Assembly (NCBI GenBank): GCA_039881145.1
Contig: JAYKKI010000006.1
Location: 20,272,501-20,336,500 of the forward strand
DNA length: 64,000 nucleotides
Direction of reading: 5' to 3'
Source: Druceiella hillmani
Lineage: Eukaryota > Arthropoda > Insecta > Lepidoptera > Hepialidae
This document shows positions 37,205 to 50,364 of the stretch, one piece after another (position 1 is the first letter of the stretch; every line of letters begins with the position of its first letter). A program made the position numbers and the translations under genes. The notes beneath the pieces were generated by a model, which was not told the origin of the DNA, ran no database searches, and saw only the letters and a program-made list of their open reading frames with translations.

Positions 37205-40070
37205 TACTATTTTAAAAATTATTACAATGAACAAAAATTTATAATAATAAGCCATAAATAGCCTGGATTTTTTTATAGATTTCTTTGTAGTATATAATTC
37301 TTTCAAACATACTTTTAACGTAACTCTAATAGTTTAGTTCTTTCAACTCAAAAATGTTTCCATAGTCCGATTTTGCAAAAGAAGAAAATTTTATCTGATA
37401 GTTATCAAATCTTTCATCTTTACGAAACATACAAATACCACCAAAAAAATGTATGTCACTCGCACTTAAATAAATGTATGCATTCACCTTGCCATACATA
37501 TCCAAGTATAAATAAAATACAGACGAAAAGGAAGTGAATACCGCAGAGCTTGTATTCAAATCAAATCATCTTGAACATGTCCCTACGGAATAATGCGGGT
37601 GACGCAAATCATTTCGAATAAGAGACATGGAGGAAAAGATTTGAAAAGCGAATTTTCTTAATAAAAATTATTTTACTGAATAGGTTTCGTGCAAAATTAT
37701 TGGATATTAACATATTTAATTTATATAGTTCTAACTATAGAAATTAAATTTAATATTTGAGTAATAAATACGACGTAAAAAATGTAATTTAAAAAAAAAT
37801 ATGGAAGTGAAGTTAAAGTGTAGTTGAGTCAAATGTTATGATATTCTAAGCACGGACAAAATCCCTTTTTAAGAATGGCTTTCCTTTTTTATTACTAATT
37901 TTCTAATGTAATTACATGTAAAAAAATATTAATATACGAATTTTAGATGAATAAGTTCAATGAACGAATAAAGTAATAGTTATAGGAATGATTTGTTTTT
38001 GTTGATGTATTTAATAAGGCGAATTAAAAAAATTAGTTGATGTATTTAATAAGAAATTCAATACATCAACACAAAAATTCGGTGAACATTTGTAAGAAAC
38101 ACTTAATACTTGCGGTCACTAAAATTAGTAGTCTTGCTGATATCTGGTAATGACAGATATTATAGTCGTCAGAACATTCCGAGCCTGTTTTATTTCATGC
38201 TCTTGAAATGAATTTCTCACATTTCGCAGCAACGCGATAGCAATGTATTGTCTCCTCGTTTTCATGTTCCCGCGTTAAGCAATACACGCCAAAGTATTCT
38301 AATTGGTCAGCGTAATTCGAATACACATTTATCAGTCAATTTAAAGTAAATTATTATAATATATGTAAAGAGTAAATTTTGATAAATAAAATGCAAGTTA
38401 CCAAAAAATCATTCAATCTATGAATACGAAGAGACTTGTTTAAAGATCTAACTATATTTTCAATCTAATCGTCAGAAGCTTTAATTTTAGTAAATTTAGG
38501 CAAAATATGAGTTTCGGCCTTTGTTTAAAAATATCTTGATGAAATTTGTGTGTTTTATTATATAGGAGATTATTTTATTATATAGAAGATTATTTTATTT
38601 TATAAATTTAAATTTCTTTCATTATAATTATTTTTAACCTCAATATTTTGCTGCGAGTCAAAATCCGAGATGTTTGAAAAGTAATGTCATGATTGGAAGA
38701 GCTGAAGAAACAAGTTGCTATAGGTTCTATAAAAAATGTGAATAAATTAAATATATAAACATAAAAGTGGATAAGCAAATGGAGTTAATTTTGTTCACCG
38801 AAACGTACAAATTAAAACGGAGCACATAACATAGGATTTGTGTGAATCAATAAGAAGATAACAAAGAATTACCTATCAAATGAGCATTATTCGTCAAATC
38901 AAAAAGTAATGGGATTTGGCAATATTTTAGTAAAATATTTATATTAATTATAATTTTTTCCTTCTTTGATTGTTCAAGAGCATTAAAGTTATAAGGTAAG
39001 TACACCAATTAGGTAACAAGACTATGAAATTATAACGTCTTCGGATCTATCACCACCAAATCCCGCGGATTTAATACCAAAACCGTATTTATACAATATA
39101 CATTTTTCAACTAGACGTGTGAATTGTGGATTACCAAAAATTTGAATAAAATTTCATAATTTTAAGGTCAACAACTCGATATCTTCATGAAACAGAACTC
39201 AATTTTGCTAACAAAAATACTTTGTGTGTAAAACTTTGAAATGAATTCAGTTGTTCTAAACGCGTCACGTCACAAATTTTATAAGAAGAATGAGTAAATG
39301 TAAATATACTCCGCTGCTCCTAAATAGCTCCGGTTATATCTGCTTAGATAAATGGCTCCGGTTTTGAACGTCTGAAAGACAATATTTAAAAAACCTGAAA
39401 TCATTTTGAATTAATTGTAAAAAACCTGTAAAATGTCTTCATTGGAAGATGAAAATTATTCTCCATGGTTGTTGTGAAGTAAAAAAAGTCAGTGTTATTA
39501 TAATAGAATTACGGTTACAAAAAAAATACATAACAATTTTAAAAAAATATACATTAAAGACTACCCACAATATTTTCCGTATTTTGATACACGTACTTAA
39601 GATAAAGCCGCCAAAAAGATTGTTCAAAAATAAACTTTTTATCTGAAATGGAGCCCGCCATATCTCGCTAAGGGTGGAGCCGATTGGTTCTTTGACTTGG
39701 ATATGGTCCTCGAATGAAAACTTCGCGTCGAAGTGTCAATAACTCCGTCTGACTCGGAAAGTAAGGAAGTGTGGGGTGAACTTCCGATCAATTTATCTAG
39801 TGGACTAATTTAATAGCGCGCTAAGAGTTTATAGAAACATTCTAAGGTTGAATACTATAAATGTAGCTTCGACCAATACTTTTGTAGTTTAGTTTCCTAA
39901 AAACATATTCTATAATGGAAAACTTTGAATATATACTACTGTGATAAGCGGTTATGTAAATGTTGGTTGTTATGGTATTTTGAAGTCAAATCATAAATTT
40001 AAAGAGATGTGTTAAAATTACTTATTGACACATTTCAAACATTTTCAAGTGAAAACTTTTTTAGACCGGT
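37205..40070. repeat. Segment B of a diverged direct duplication (partner at 4270-9065)
   Basis: This is collinear with segment A in the same orientation. It includes TATGTCACTCGCAC (37450) matching 4762, ATGTCCCTACG near 37577 matching 4879, TTAAGCAATACACG matching 7106, GTGAATAAATTAAAT (38738) matching 7517, and the GC-richer block near 39600-39790. It is 1.9 kb shorter than A because two stretches of A are missing. Inside it, GTTGATGTATTTAATAAG occurs twice (38001, 38036) and is then inverted (AATACATCAAC, 38070), a small local rearrangement. No protein-coding gene is recognised. Confidence 0.8.
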
Positions 40071-40151
40071 CGAGCGATTTTTGGTAGGAGTAAGCCTTGT
40101 GGGTTTGCGTCACCGACATGCTAATGTTAACAGTATATCTGTAGGTATGAG

Positions 40152-40153
<2 letters not shown>

Positions 40154-40195
<42 letters not shown>

Positions 40196-40212
40196 CCATA
40201 TACACATATATA
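40154..40212. repeat. (TA)n microsatellite with (CATATA) tail
   Basis: About 40 bp of TA repeats followed by ACACATCCATATACACATAT. Confidence 0.9.
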
Positions 40213-43200
40213 CACCAACGTATTGTATACACTCGACTGTAGGATATGCGCGCTGAACGCTTTTGTATAGTTGAAATTTCGTGAGTTCGCGTCATGCTGT
40301 AATAGATATACAGTATATTTGTATCTATAAAGGTGACGTGTTATGCAACATTAGTGCTATGTATATTTATACAAGTAAATTTAAATTTACCAAGTGTGTA
40401 TACTGTGAATTGTTTAAATTGGGTTTTAGCTTCCTTTGATTATTATTTTAATTATGTAATTGTAGGATCATCATGCAGTACAACAGTGAGGACTAAATAT
40501 ATTAATATTTTTATATATAATTTTAATTTAAAAATTGTGAAATTTTAATTTTTGGTACTACAATTAATTTGACATTTAAAAAAAACGCTACTATTTCCGT
40601 TTTAAGTTTTCACTTCTGTCGGGAGTCGCCATGACTGCCTATTTTTTACTATTCGAAGAGTTCAACAAGTATGTTTAAACATTCGTCAAATTGTTTTACT
40701 GCCTAAAGTAAAATTAGAATTCGGAAAATTAGTAGAAATATATTTAACATATATTAGGGAATGTTTTCTTACATGTTATATTCCATACTCGTCTCTATGC
40801 CGTCCGGTGACAATACGTTGATGTCACGTGAAGTCTATAAGACAAACGCCGGCGACTTCACGCTGGTGTTAGTGAAAACTATAGGACAAATATTGGCGAC
40901 ATCATATATTAATAAAAAAAATTCTATTTATTCATATGTACCCTCATAATATTGCGAATGTACCGAAACAAGATTAAACACTATAAAGATTTTAATATTA
41001 TTGAGATGTTTTAGAAATAGGTAAATGCATAACACTTATCGATGCAAGACAGAATATTCTCTGTCATATGTGCGAACTAGAAGATTTAATAATGGTGATA
41101 TAAGTAATTTTATATTTAAGGAATTCTGCAGCGACTCATTAATAAATGACTTTAAATAAAGGTACTAATTAAAAATGAGAAAATTAGAATTAATTATTTT
41201 CAAGTCAATTCCTTCCATTATGTTACTTATTTCAAAAGAGTTCGATGAGAGTTATTTTCGGTGAAATTAAAAGTAAAATTTAGTTATTTATCTCACAGTA
41301 AATAGCTTCATAAGATTCAAGTTTGCTTGTCTGAGAAAATATTGATATATGAAGTAATTTAATTGATACAATTCTCATTATTAAAACTCCCAACGCTAAA
41401 GGAAATGTATTCTCAGACATTATTTCAAATATTGTTTTGAATTTCGTGGCGAAATATTTGTTCATCAAATTTAGAAGCACCACATTTTCGAAACCTATTC
41501 TTGTTTTTGTAATACATCTGGTAGTAATGTAAAGGAAAACTTCAGTTTACGGGTTTAATTTCATTAAAACAAATGGAATATTAATCGTATAATGTTATAT
41601 TTTCTTTAATTTTTTTGCCCATCTTTTTCCAGAAAGTAGTAGAGTTGTGAATAAGTTATTTACATAGCCGAGATTTTATTAGTTTAATAAGAAAATAAAA
41701 GAAAAGATGAGTAACAATATCTATTTTTAACTGAATATATGTCATGTTTAATTAACAACCTCAGGATTTAACAACCTCAGGTGAATTACTCCATTTTTTT
41801 CTGCATTATTTTCATGTTCTCCCCGATCTGATTTCTCACTGTCATCTCACCCATTCGGTTCACGTCTTATGTGATCTTGCGCGAATTTGGTAATCAGACA
41901 CTTGGCTCTTTTACAGACGGTATTTCCATTAACCTCAGTTGGCTGTTCGTTCTGTTTGAATAAGTTGACTGTGCAAACCGATCCTAATTGTCGGCATCAA
42001 AATCTATATTGTATTGCGTTTTTTCTTACACTTTAGCACTTCTATTAAATCATTGAATATTTGCTGATAAATGCATCTTTTTTTGTTTTCTTATACGAGG
42101 TTATTCACAGTTACGGTTTAGTTTGGTTTGCACATTTTGAATAGTGAAAATGTTAATAAATAGTGAGCATCCCGTATTGATAGTTTAAGTCTGTAGTTTA
42201 ATAAGATATTATTAAATACTTCTTGACGTAAGTTTCATAAATCAGTCTTTGTTTTCTTTATGAAACATTAAACTAATAAAAAAATTAACGAGAATCCCGA
42301 TTTCCATTTTTGTTGATTTTAAAGAAATAAAATAATGAATTAATTTAAACCTATCTTTCAAAATAAATAATTTCAGATCAATTTGATTTGGATTATTGTA
42401 AGAATATTTTAATAAATATTTTTAATAAAATATATACCAGGTAAAACTAAATACGCTATGCGTGACGAAGTGAAAAGTAATTCATAACTTCTGCTTATTT
42501 AAAGAATAGTAGGTATATTAAAAAAAGCTTTTATAACCAATTATGTAATAAGCCTTTGGTAAAATAATTAATATGAATTAAACAAATGCTTTGCTAACTA
42601 TTTCTTTCAATGTAAACGTCACGTCAACTCGATGCAGTCTACAGCATGTTTGACGCTTACATTCTTGCTGCCTTCACTATATCGTTACATCATCTGGGCG
42701 GTAGTCAGCTTATGTTATCACGTCTTTCCTTGGTTATAGATCTTGCCGTTCACAATTATCATCCATTCTTCCTGAGACACATGTGATCTATCCATCGTCA
42801 TTTCAGAGTAGCAATGCGACGAGTGGTATCGATTACTCAGGTTCGCTTTTTGATTAAAACGTTAGTCACCTGGTCCTTTAGTATCCTCCTCTTCGTCACT
42901 GTTTGTACCAATTGTCATTTGTGAGCGGTTCATTTGATTAGGATCCAAATAAATATAGGTACATCATAAGGTTGCTTGGTTTTCATATGGATTTTTATGG
43001 CTATTACTTTAAGATATACAGATGTTTAATTTTATTCTAAATTTTATTTGAGAGCATGATATTCCAGTGATTTTATAGATGTTATTTAACATATAGACAT
43101 TTTATTGCTCTCGTAAATTTTATTTGAGAGACATAGATTTTTAATTCTTTTGTAAATTAGATATAAATTATGGAAAATTTTAATGTATGTTTTAATTTTT

Positions 43201-43875
43201 TAACGAAAGTCTTTGAAGTAGATAAATTACAAATATAAAGTTGTAACTTTATTAACTCAGTTTCTATATATTTCAAACACATAATTTGCATTTGATACTT
43301 ATAAGATGGACTTCAAAAATTCTCATTACATACATATACTAAACTGTTTGTAATAAAGTCATAATTGCTACCATAATTATAAATGCTCAGTGAAATACGA
43401 TGGCGTATTCGTTACAAAATAAAAATTACTATGACGCACAAAAATGATATTCCAAAACTAAATATAGTAAATATTTTAATGCTACAAATATATAAACACT
43501 ACATAGAAACTACATCTATCTTTCTTTGATATGTCATGGTCAATACCGTAACTTATTGTTGTAAAATTCCTTCAATTTGACTCAATGGAATCCTTAAAGT
43601 TTGTATGACGTATGTGTTATTAACTTTCTTTAATACTATAAAATTTGATCAGTATTTTTAAACTCCTCCAAACCCATTCCTTCGCTGTTTTAATTGTTTT
43701 AGAAGTTTACAAATAACTCTACGAAAAAAATAGGTTGGTTTTGAATTTTTTCTCAAGTCATTTTTTGGTACCTGTATTATGCAAAAAAAACCTATTTAAG
43801 AGATTCAACTCTTTTAAATATCGTACAAACTAATTTAGCATAAAGTATACTGACAAGCTTATGTATAAAAAATTA
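40213..43875. other. Mostly AT-rich non-coding stretch
   Basis: No complete gene. GC-richer patches at 41810-41990 and 42600-42960 have an exon-like composition, but all frames are broken and I recognise no family. A small two-copy minisatellite lies at 40819-40907. Confidence 0.35.
40819..40907. repeat. Two-copy minisatellite, unit about 45 bp
   Basis: GTGAAGTCTATAAGACAAAC then GGCGACTTCAC is followed by GTGAAAACTATAGGACAAAT then GGCGACATCAT. The two units are diverged but clearly related. The first unit contains the internal palindrome GCCGGC. Confidence 0.7.
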
Positions 43876-44117
43876 ATTCACAATTAAATGAAACTACGTG
43901 ATGTAGTATTATTTCTACTTTCTTTAAGTTCTTAACCACGACCTAGGTTTCGTTGTATTACAACATCTTCAGGTAGGCTATTAGTAAAGAAAAATTAAAA
44001 AATCTTTGTTAATAGCCCATTTGAAGAAGTTGTAATACAACGAAACTTACTTGGTGGTAAAGAACTTAAAGAAAGTAGAAATAATACTACATCACGTAGT
44101 TTCATTTAATTCTGAAT
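43876..44117. mobile_element. Foldback/MITE element with long inverted repeats
   Basis: About 242 bp long, it consists almost entirely of two inverted arms of roughly 105-110 bp around a short AT-rich centre. The outer arm AATTAAATGAAACTACGTGA (43882) is matched perfectly by its complement ending at 44111. CTACTTTCTTTAAGTTCTT and TTTCGTTGTATTACAAC are also paired. The inner parts differ slightly (CATCTTCAGGTAGG against CTTCTTCAAATGGG), so the arms have begun to diverge. No coding capacity, so any movement would depend on another element. A target-site duplication is not obvious. Confidence 0.85.
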
Positions 44118-46034
44118 AATGAATCTACAAAATTAACGCCAAATATATTCAATATTTAAAAAATTAATTATCAACAATATTTGTATCGAAAATTTAGATG
44201 AAGGACAAAAATCAGTCTAAAGAGTGGGTTGAAAGGAGTCTAGAGTAACTTTTTAAAATTTTTGGTAATTAGTTGCAGTTAATTTTAGGGATGTTGCTGA
44301 AAATGTGCACAAGAGACATGTTCATCCCCTAAGAATCTAATGGAAAGCTGTAATAATAATTCTACATCTTTAAGTTTTCGGGAAACTTATTATATATTGT
44401 ATGTGCATGAAAAATATACAATGTATATTACGTTGTATATTTTTTTTTTACATATTTTTTGTTCACATGATGAAAAATAACATTAATGTCTCTATATAGT
44501 TTAAAAGCAATAATATATAATCTTTATTTGATTATTGTATATCTAAGAATATACAGAATCTTTGCAGTACAAGATCTACACAACCCTTATAGTGGAAGAT
44601 CACTAGAACCTAACTGGTTTTAATTTTATAATATTCCTTCCCAGTTACTCATGCCAGAATTGTAGGCTCAAAATTTTAGAGGTAGAATGAAATTGAGAGG
44701 GTAGTGTAAATTATCAATTTCAAGAGACGTCGACAACTATTATACAAATTACTTAACATTAATGAATATTTTGCTACATATTATTCGATATCTTTACTGA
44801 AGCATTTGTTAGCAGAAATTCATACCAACTAAATTGTAGAATACTATAGAAATTACTTATTTATTTTACCTACGTAGACTGTGACACACGGACAGCCGAG
44901 CACGTTGAAGTTATTAGGGTTAGGTTTTCATTATGGAACCATAAAAACAAAATGGAGAATTAAAAAAAATTCTTGAAGTTTATTTATTCTGAACAAATAT
45001 GCTCTCTCCATTTATCTCAACTCTTCCATGAATCAAAAATAGTATATTTAAAGTATACGTCCGTATTTACCGATTTGGGAAAAATTACTAGTTATTAATC
45101 AGAATACGTATCGGATATGTATATATCGGATGTAAACTAATTATTCTAAGGTCATAACTGAAATAAATTTAGATATAGTTAATTTTCCTCCTTTGCTTCA
45201 TATAAATATGAATTTATTTGTACTTAGCAAGGCTTTTGCATAGAATCTTGTTAAGTACAAGGCTTTCTTTAATTATCAAGTCGTAAATATTACGCTAATT
45301 GTTTTTATTGATTTATATTATATTCGTTCTTGAGATGAATACGACAACAGTTGAATTATCAAGTGCTTTGGGCGTGAAGAGAGTAACACGATATTCGAAA
45401 AAAAAATGCGGCAAATAAGGAAATAAGCCCTCGATATTGTATTACCGATCGATCTTTCGTGTACGATTTTATCAGTCGACACGGAGGCCGTGTCAGACAT
45501 CCAGTAGCTGGTATTACTTCTTTCTATCTAATATATTGCAGCTTACATTACATACCAAAATTATTAGATCACCTTATAACTTTGAAAAATTGTCAAGGTT
45601 TCCCATGGCAATCCTTAATTTACATAATATTACAATAAATATATTCTTAATTTTAATTTCACTATTTAGGAATATCTTTCCTTTAAAATATTTAGCAAAA
45701 TTAAATAGAAAGAAAATTTATTCTAGTCAGAAACTCAATGTGACTGAAGATTATTTTCATGGCTAGTACTATAAAAAAGAAGACATAAGCCCACAAAAAA
45801 ACTTACCGAGCGCGAATAAAATATGAAGGTATATTATTATTATATACTTTTAAGAGTACTCAGTATTTTTACAATATTACTCATAAATATTCATTTTTCT
45901 CAACGTAAATATATTGCCTACCAAATTTTTTAGAGGCGTAAAAATATTGTCCTTATTTGATCAAAAAGAAAATCTAGGTTAATTGCTGCAATTTTCTTCT
46001 AATTTTCTAGTCAGGTTTTACCAACTTTCTTTAT
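44118..46034. other. AT-rich non-coding stretch
   Basis: No gene supportable. The 109-codon frame at 45437-45766 lacks any family signature. An imperfect 12-bp hairpin (GTACTTAGCAAG / CTTGTTAAGTAC) lies at about 45220-45260. Confidence 0.4.
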
Positions 46035-46590
46035 TCGAGTGTTTCGGGAAAGGGTGGGTGGTTATAAATACGGGCATAATGTATATATGTTTCCTTCATA
46101 TTTTATAATGGGTGTGGTCGGATGTAATTCACATCAAAACCGACGAGAATTTCTTACGATCATACATTTTTTTAAATTAATAAATAATTATGTTGATAAC
46201 CCACCTGTTTTGGGCTTGGTAACGCTTTATGCCCCTGACTGCTATATGAGAGGATGGATTCATAATTTATTTTATCTGTCTAAAACGTATACAAATATTC
46301 TGCAACGTTTACTAGTTTTTAATTCACATTGGTCACCGAGGTATTCCGAGAGGCGCCAAATCTCAATATTTTTCTGCTCCATTCAGCGTTTTGGGAGTGC
46401 AATTATGGAACTGCTAGTTAGCTAACTTCTGATAATTGGTTTTATGTTTAATTTGAATTACTGTGTGTGTTTTTTTTGTTCTATTAGTTGTTATGTGTAA
46501 TGTAAATAGTCGTACTTTTAATGCTAGTACAGGTAACCTGTAATTGTGTATTGGATATGAGGTTTTTATGATAAATAAATAAATATCACA
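46035..46590 (+). mobile_element. LINE 3' end: C-terminal ORF2 fragment plus 3' UTR and tail
   Basis: The frame at 46039-46425 ends a Jockey/CR1-like ORF2 protein. After VGYKYGH-like residues it reads NRREFLTIIHFFKLINNYVD, then NPPVL, LVTLYAPDCYMRG, NLFYLSKTYTNILQRLL, and finally a RFGSAI stretch. This matches the post-RT segment typical of these elements (RR....FFxKLxNxxID.P.LL, R..). A roughly 160-bp AT-rich 3' UTR follows, ending at GATAAATAAATAAATA, the usual tail of such LINEs. Everything upstream of about 46035 is missing, so it is heavily 5'-truncated, as is normal for LINE insertions. It could belong to the same family as the copy at 1-1395, but the two parts do not overlap, so this cannot be tested here. 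Confidence 0.8.
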
Positions 46591-47645
46591 TAAAAATAGG
46601 AAATATGTGACTTATGGTCTTTAGAAACTGTCATGTATAATTATTAGCTAAGAACATTAAAACAAATTTTTTACAGTGAAAGTAAGAAATGTATTTGCCA
46701 TTTTACATAAAACACAGGATCGTACAAAGAGATGTTCTGAATATTTCTCTTGTAACAAACGCACGCCGAATAAATGGATATAATTTTGTAAATGTTCTAT
46801 TCAACGCGCTAAAAGGTTTCCGCTTCGAAATTGTCTTTGTAAAAGGCGCTAAAGTTGAAATTAAACTTGTAAATGGGCTCAGAATTTCAGCAATACGAAC
46901 AAATTGGTATCGGTAACATATGTGTACTGAAAATGTTTGGAATGTAGAACTTTAACGTTTTAGTTGGTTTAATTTATTTACAATGGTGTATTGGACGCGA
47001 TTATGACCATTAGCTATGACTATTATTGTATTTTAACACACACCAGATTTTCTAAAACATTCTTTTTAATCTTCTGCAAATGAGAACAGTGAATTATATG
47101 TATAAAAGTTTAATAACTAATATTATAGGAAAAAAAAATTATGAAAACTAATTTTTGCGGACTATATACTTATTTTTAAAAATAAATATTCGCTATCAAT
47201 ATAATGTGAATATAATATAGCGAAAGAATAGACAATAGTGATGAATCATCATTTCTTCCTGTATTATGTATGCAAAATAAACAACTCGTTATGCTATTAT
47301 GACTTGTAGCCATATATAAAATACATTTAACTTTAACATATATAAAATAACCGAAAGCATGCGTTTGTAATCGGATATGCTTTTATATTTATTTCTATAA
47401 GATCCACTTAAATATGATTAACATGGTATTATTTTCAAAGAACAAAGGGATTCCTTGTTTTAACCAAATGTTGCTTAGCTTAGTTGCTGTGTAGGTGTTT
47501 AAAGTAGGCGTTTTGGAGTTAATAACAAGAAATTCATAAATATGCCAAGAAATTCACCAGCGTCATAATATTGTCATAATATTTCAAATAAATAAATCAT
47601 TCAAGTATGAATAGAATTCATACTAGGAGTATTTTAAATTTAACG
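46591..47645. other. AT-rich non-coding stretch
   Basis: No gene recognised. The frame at 46689-46916 contains small internal repeats (GTAAATG, GGCGCTAAA) and no family features. Confidence 0.4.
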
Positions 47646-48262
47646 GTCCATAGTATTTTCATTAAATTATAAATAAACTTTGTTATTGTCTTTCACTAAC
47701 TACGTAAATATATTGCCCAGAGATATATTGCATATATAAAATAAATAGTTTCTCTTCTATTATATAATAAGAATTAATCGAAATCATTTCATTCCAATTT
47801 TTTTCAGATTGAAAAGCAAGTAGTATGTTTTCGAGACCCATAGCTTGTGAAGGATACGTTGTATCAAAATAATTATAAAATAATTTCGTTTGCATTTTAA
47901 AGGATTTTCATCACGTTTTTCATCACGAGTCTACAGTATTTTTATTCAATTATTTATAAATATTGTTATTGCTTTTCAGATAGTGAAAAGCAATAACAAT
48001 ATTTAATAGTGATAAGCAATAACAATATATTGCGTACTACATCTTTCACAAATGTAAATAAATAACTTCTCTTTTATTTATTAATAGGAAAAGATCGAAA
48101 TAATTTTATCTTGATTTTTTCAGATTACAAAACGGATAGGATATAAGATATAGATAAGAGCCCACCTCTTCTATATATTTTCGAGACTCATATCTTGTGA
48201 AATAAATTACAAAATAAAAAAAATTACAAAATAATTTTGATTGCATTTTATAAAATCTTCAA
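47646..48262. repeat. Local tandem duplication, two diverged copies of about 280-335 bp
   Basis: Copy one (47646-47920) and copy two (47926-48262) share, in order: CAGTATTTTxATT, TTTGTTATTG, TATATTGC, TAAATAA, TTCTCTT, AATCGAAAT/GATCGAAAT, TTTTTTCAGATT, TTTTCGAGACxCATA, TTGTGAA and ATTGCATTTTA. Copy two has an additional small expansion of GAAAAGCAATAACAATAT. A 70-codon minus-strand frame in copy one is not preserved in copy two. Confidence 0.8.
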
Positions 48263-50364
48263 CCATGATAACTTACTCGATGCGGTCCGTGAAGGAGATG
48301 TTTTATTCTTCCGTTTGATATATGGGAAGTTACATAAAAAAATATATTTAAAATTTCAAAATTTTATATTAATCGGTCTTAAATTGAAAGATTTATGATG
48401 CTGTCATATACAAAAGATCATATAAACAGACGATCATGACGCAATTATTAAAATTTCATTTCGGTTACGGAACCCCAAAAAAATTCATTATCTTATTCAA
48501 TTACATCATTATCCTATTTGTATACTGGAAATATTGACATATAGAAATAATGAGCTGGTATCAAATTGACTAGAAAGAAGACATTAACTTGAAAACCGGA
48601 ACTGATACTTTTTGTGACATACAAGAAGTCTTTTCATATATAAATTGAATGAAATTTTTAATTTTTATTTGAAGAGCAAAGTTATAATTTTTTAATATAT
48701 GATAACACGCGTCATTTTTATGCTGCTACTGACATCTTATTTATAATTAACTATATTCGTTCATCCATACCGCTATAAGCTACTAATTGCAATATTGAGA
48801 CGAAATGAGTTGACGTCAGTTCTACCTAATTTATTCTCAAACGATATAAGGCTGAGTCTAACTAAGACGTCAAGTTACAGTCTCAAAGAGTAATATCTTG
48901 CTTAGCTACGCTAACAAATTAGTGTAGAGAACTCGTCTACAAATATTTTTTGTTTCTTCCTCTTACTTTGATTATTATATTACATTTCTTTAATCTTTTC
49001 TTTTAAACAATTAATAAAAGTTAACTCCGTCCTTGAATGAGCTTAAATTCTTTATAGGACAAAGTTGGAGCTAAACGACACATTTAAGTATTTAGTGGTT
49101 CATTCTTCTTAATTTTGCCGGCAAGTTTTTTATTAAATATACTAATTGGTATTAAAGCTAATGGAAAAAATTTTGGTAAAACATAAAACATTTTAGATAT
49201 AATAGTTAGGAATAAATTTGGTGATACAACAAAAAAATATGCATAAATTTCAATCTTACATTTAGTGTAAAATTCATGTTGGTGGTCTGAATTATTGTAA
49301 TTCAAATGCATTACTCGATATAGACTTTATTCATTCTAAGACGTAGTTAGAATTTGGAAAAACCTAAGTTAACAGCCAAAACTTAGAAGATAGGTGAGAT
49401 AATGTTGACTAATAAGAGAATATGTATAAAAAAATATACTTGCCGTGGTACAATCTGAGAAATTAATATAATTCAACTAAAATGCAATTTGGCTCGATAA
49501 AATTAAGTAAAGAATATTAAATTTACAATACGCTGTCTTTATAATCTGGATACGAAAAATTATAAGAATGCATATTAATTTTCAAAAGATATGACTATGT
49601 CTTGGACTTGGTCAAAAAAAATTTTAAAAAGTAAAGCTTTTTTTGGAAATAGCGTATTAAAATAAATAAGACAAAACATAATTTATTTGTATAGTTGTGT
49701 TGTAGTGTATCATCATATAATCTGGAAATAAAATGTTTAAAGGAAACATATTGTAAATATTATACGGCGTACACCCATCAGAGTACAATCCATTGTCACA
49801 AAGTACATGGCAGTATAAAACGAAGTAAGAATCAAATGTTTTCCTTTCATCAAAAAATAAAATTGAAAGCTCCGGACAAATGTTTACCTCCGCTCCTTAG
49901 ACTAACAATCCCCCTCTTTGTGTGACATATTCTTTGCCAGACGAAGAAGTGTCTGGTTTCTCAAACCAAATTCTCGCCCGAATCCAATTTAATTCAATCG
50001 CTGTGAGATAGTACTTCCTGTCAGATGTTTGTCACCCGTCAGCTGGTTACGAGGTAATGGTTGTGGTGAATGGATGGATCTGTATATTATTGTATCACCT
50101 TTGTAAATCCGTCATTGCATGTTTAGTGTGCATTAATGTCTGAATTTAAGATTTGATTTAGTGTCGTTTTATTGTCAAATTTTAAACCGAATCCAGGTAA
50201 AAAGAGCCCATAACTTGTTCGATTCAATTTTCTATATTTCATGTCGAGCGGAGTATAAAAGAAATTAGTTTTCCTTTAAAAGTATTTAATATACCGATTA
50301 AAAAAAGAAAAAAATTTAAAAAATATCCATACCTATATAAGTTGTAAGGAATATGAATATCAAA
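48263..50364. other. AT-rich non-coding stretch
   Basis: No gene. TACGGAACCCCAAAAAAA at 48464, preceded by CAGACGATCATGACGC at 48426, may be a worn copy of the dispersed repeat seen better at 62350. A GC-richer patch at 49880-50060 is unexplained. Confidence 0.35.

Noticed and set aside
45437..45766. 109-codon open frame as a gene
   Set aside because: No family features, an AT-driven I/L/N/F-rich composition, and no splice or promoter context.
46689..46916. 75-codon frame downstream of the LINE tail
   Set aside because: It contains small internal duplications and no recognisable domain; no transcript signals are seen.
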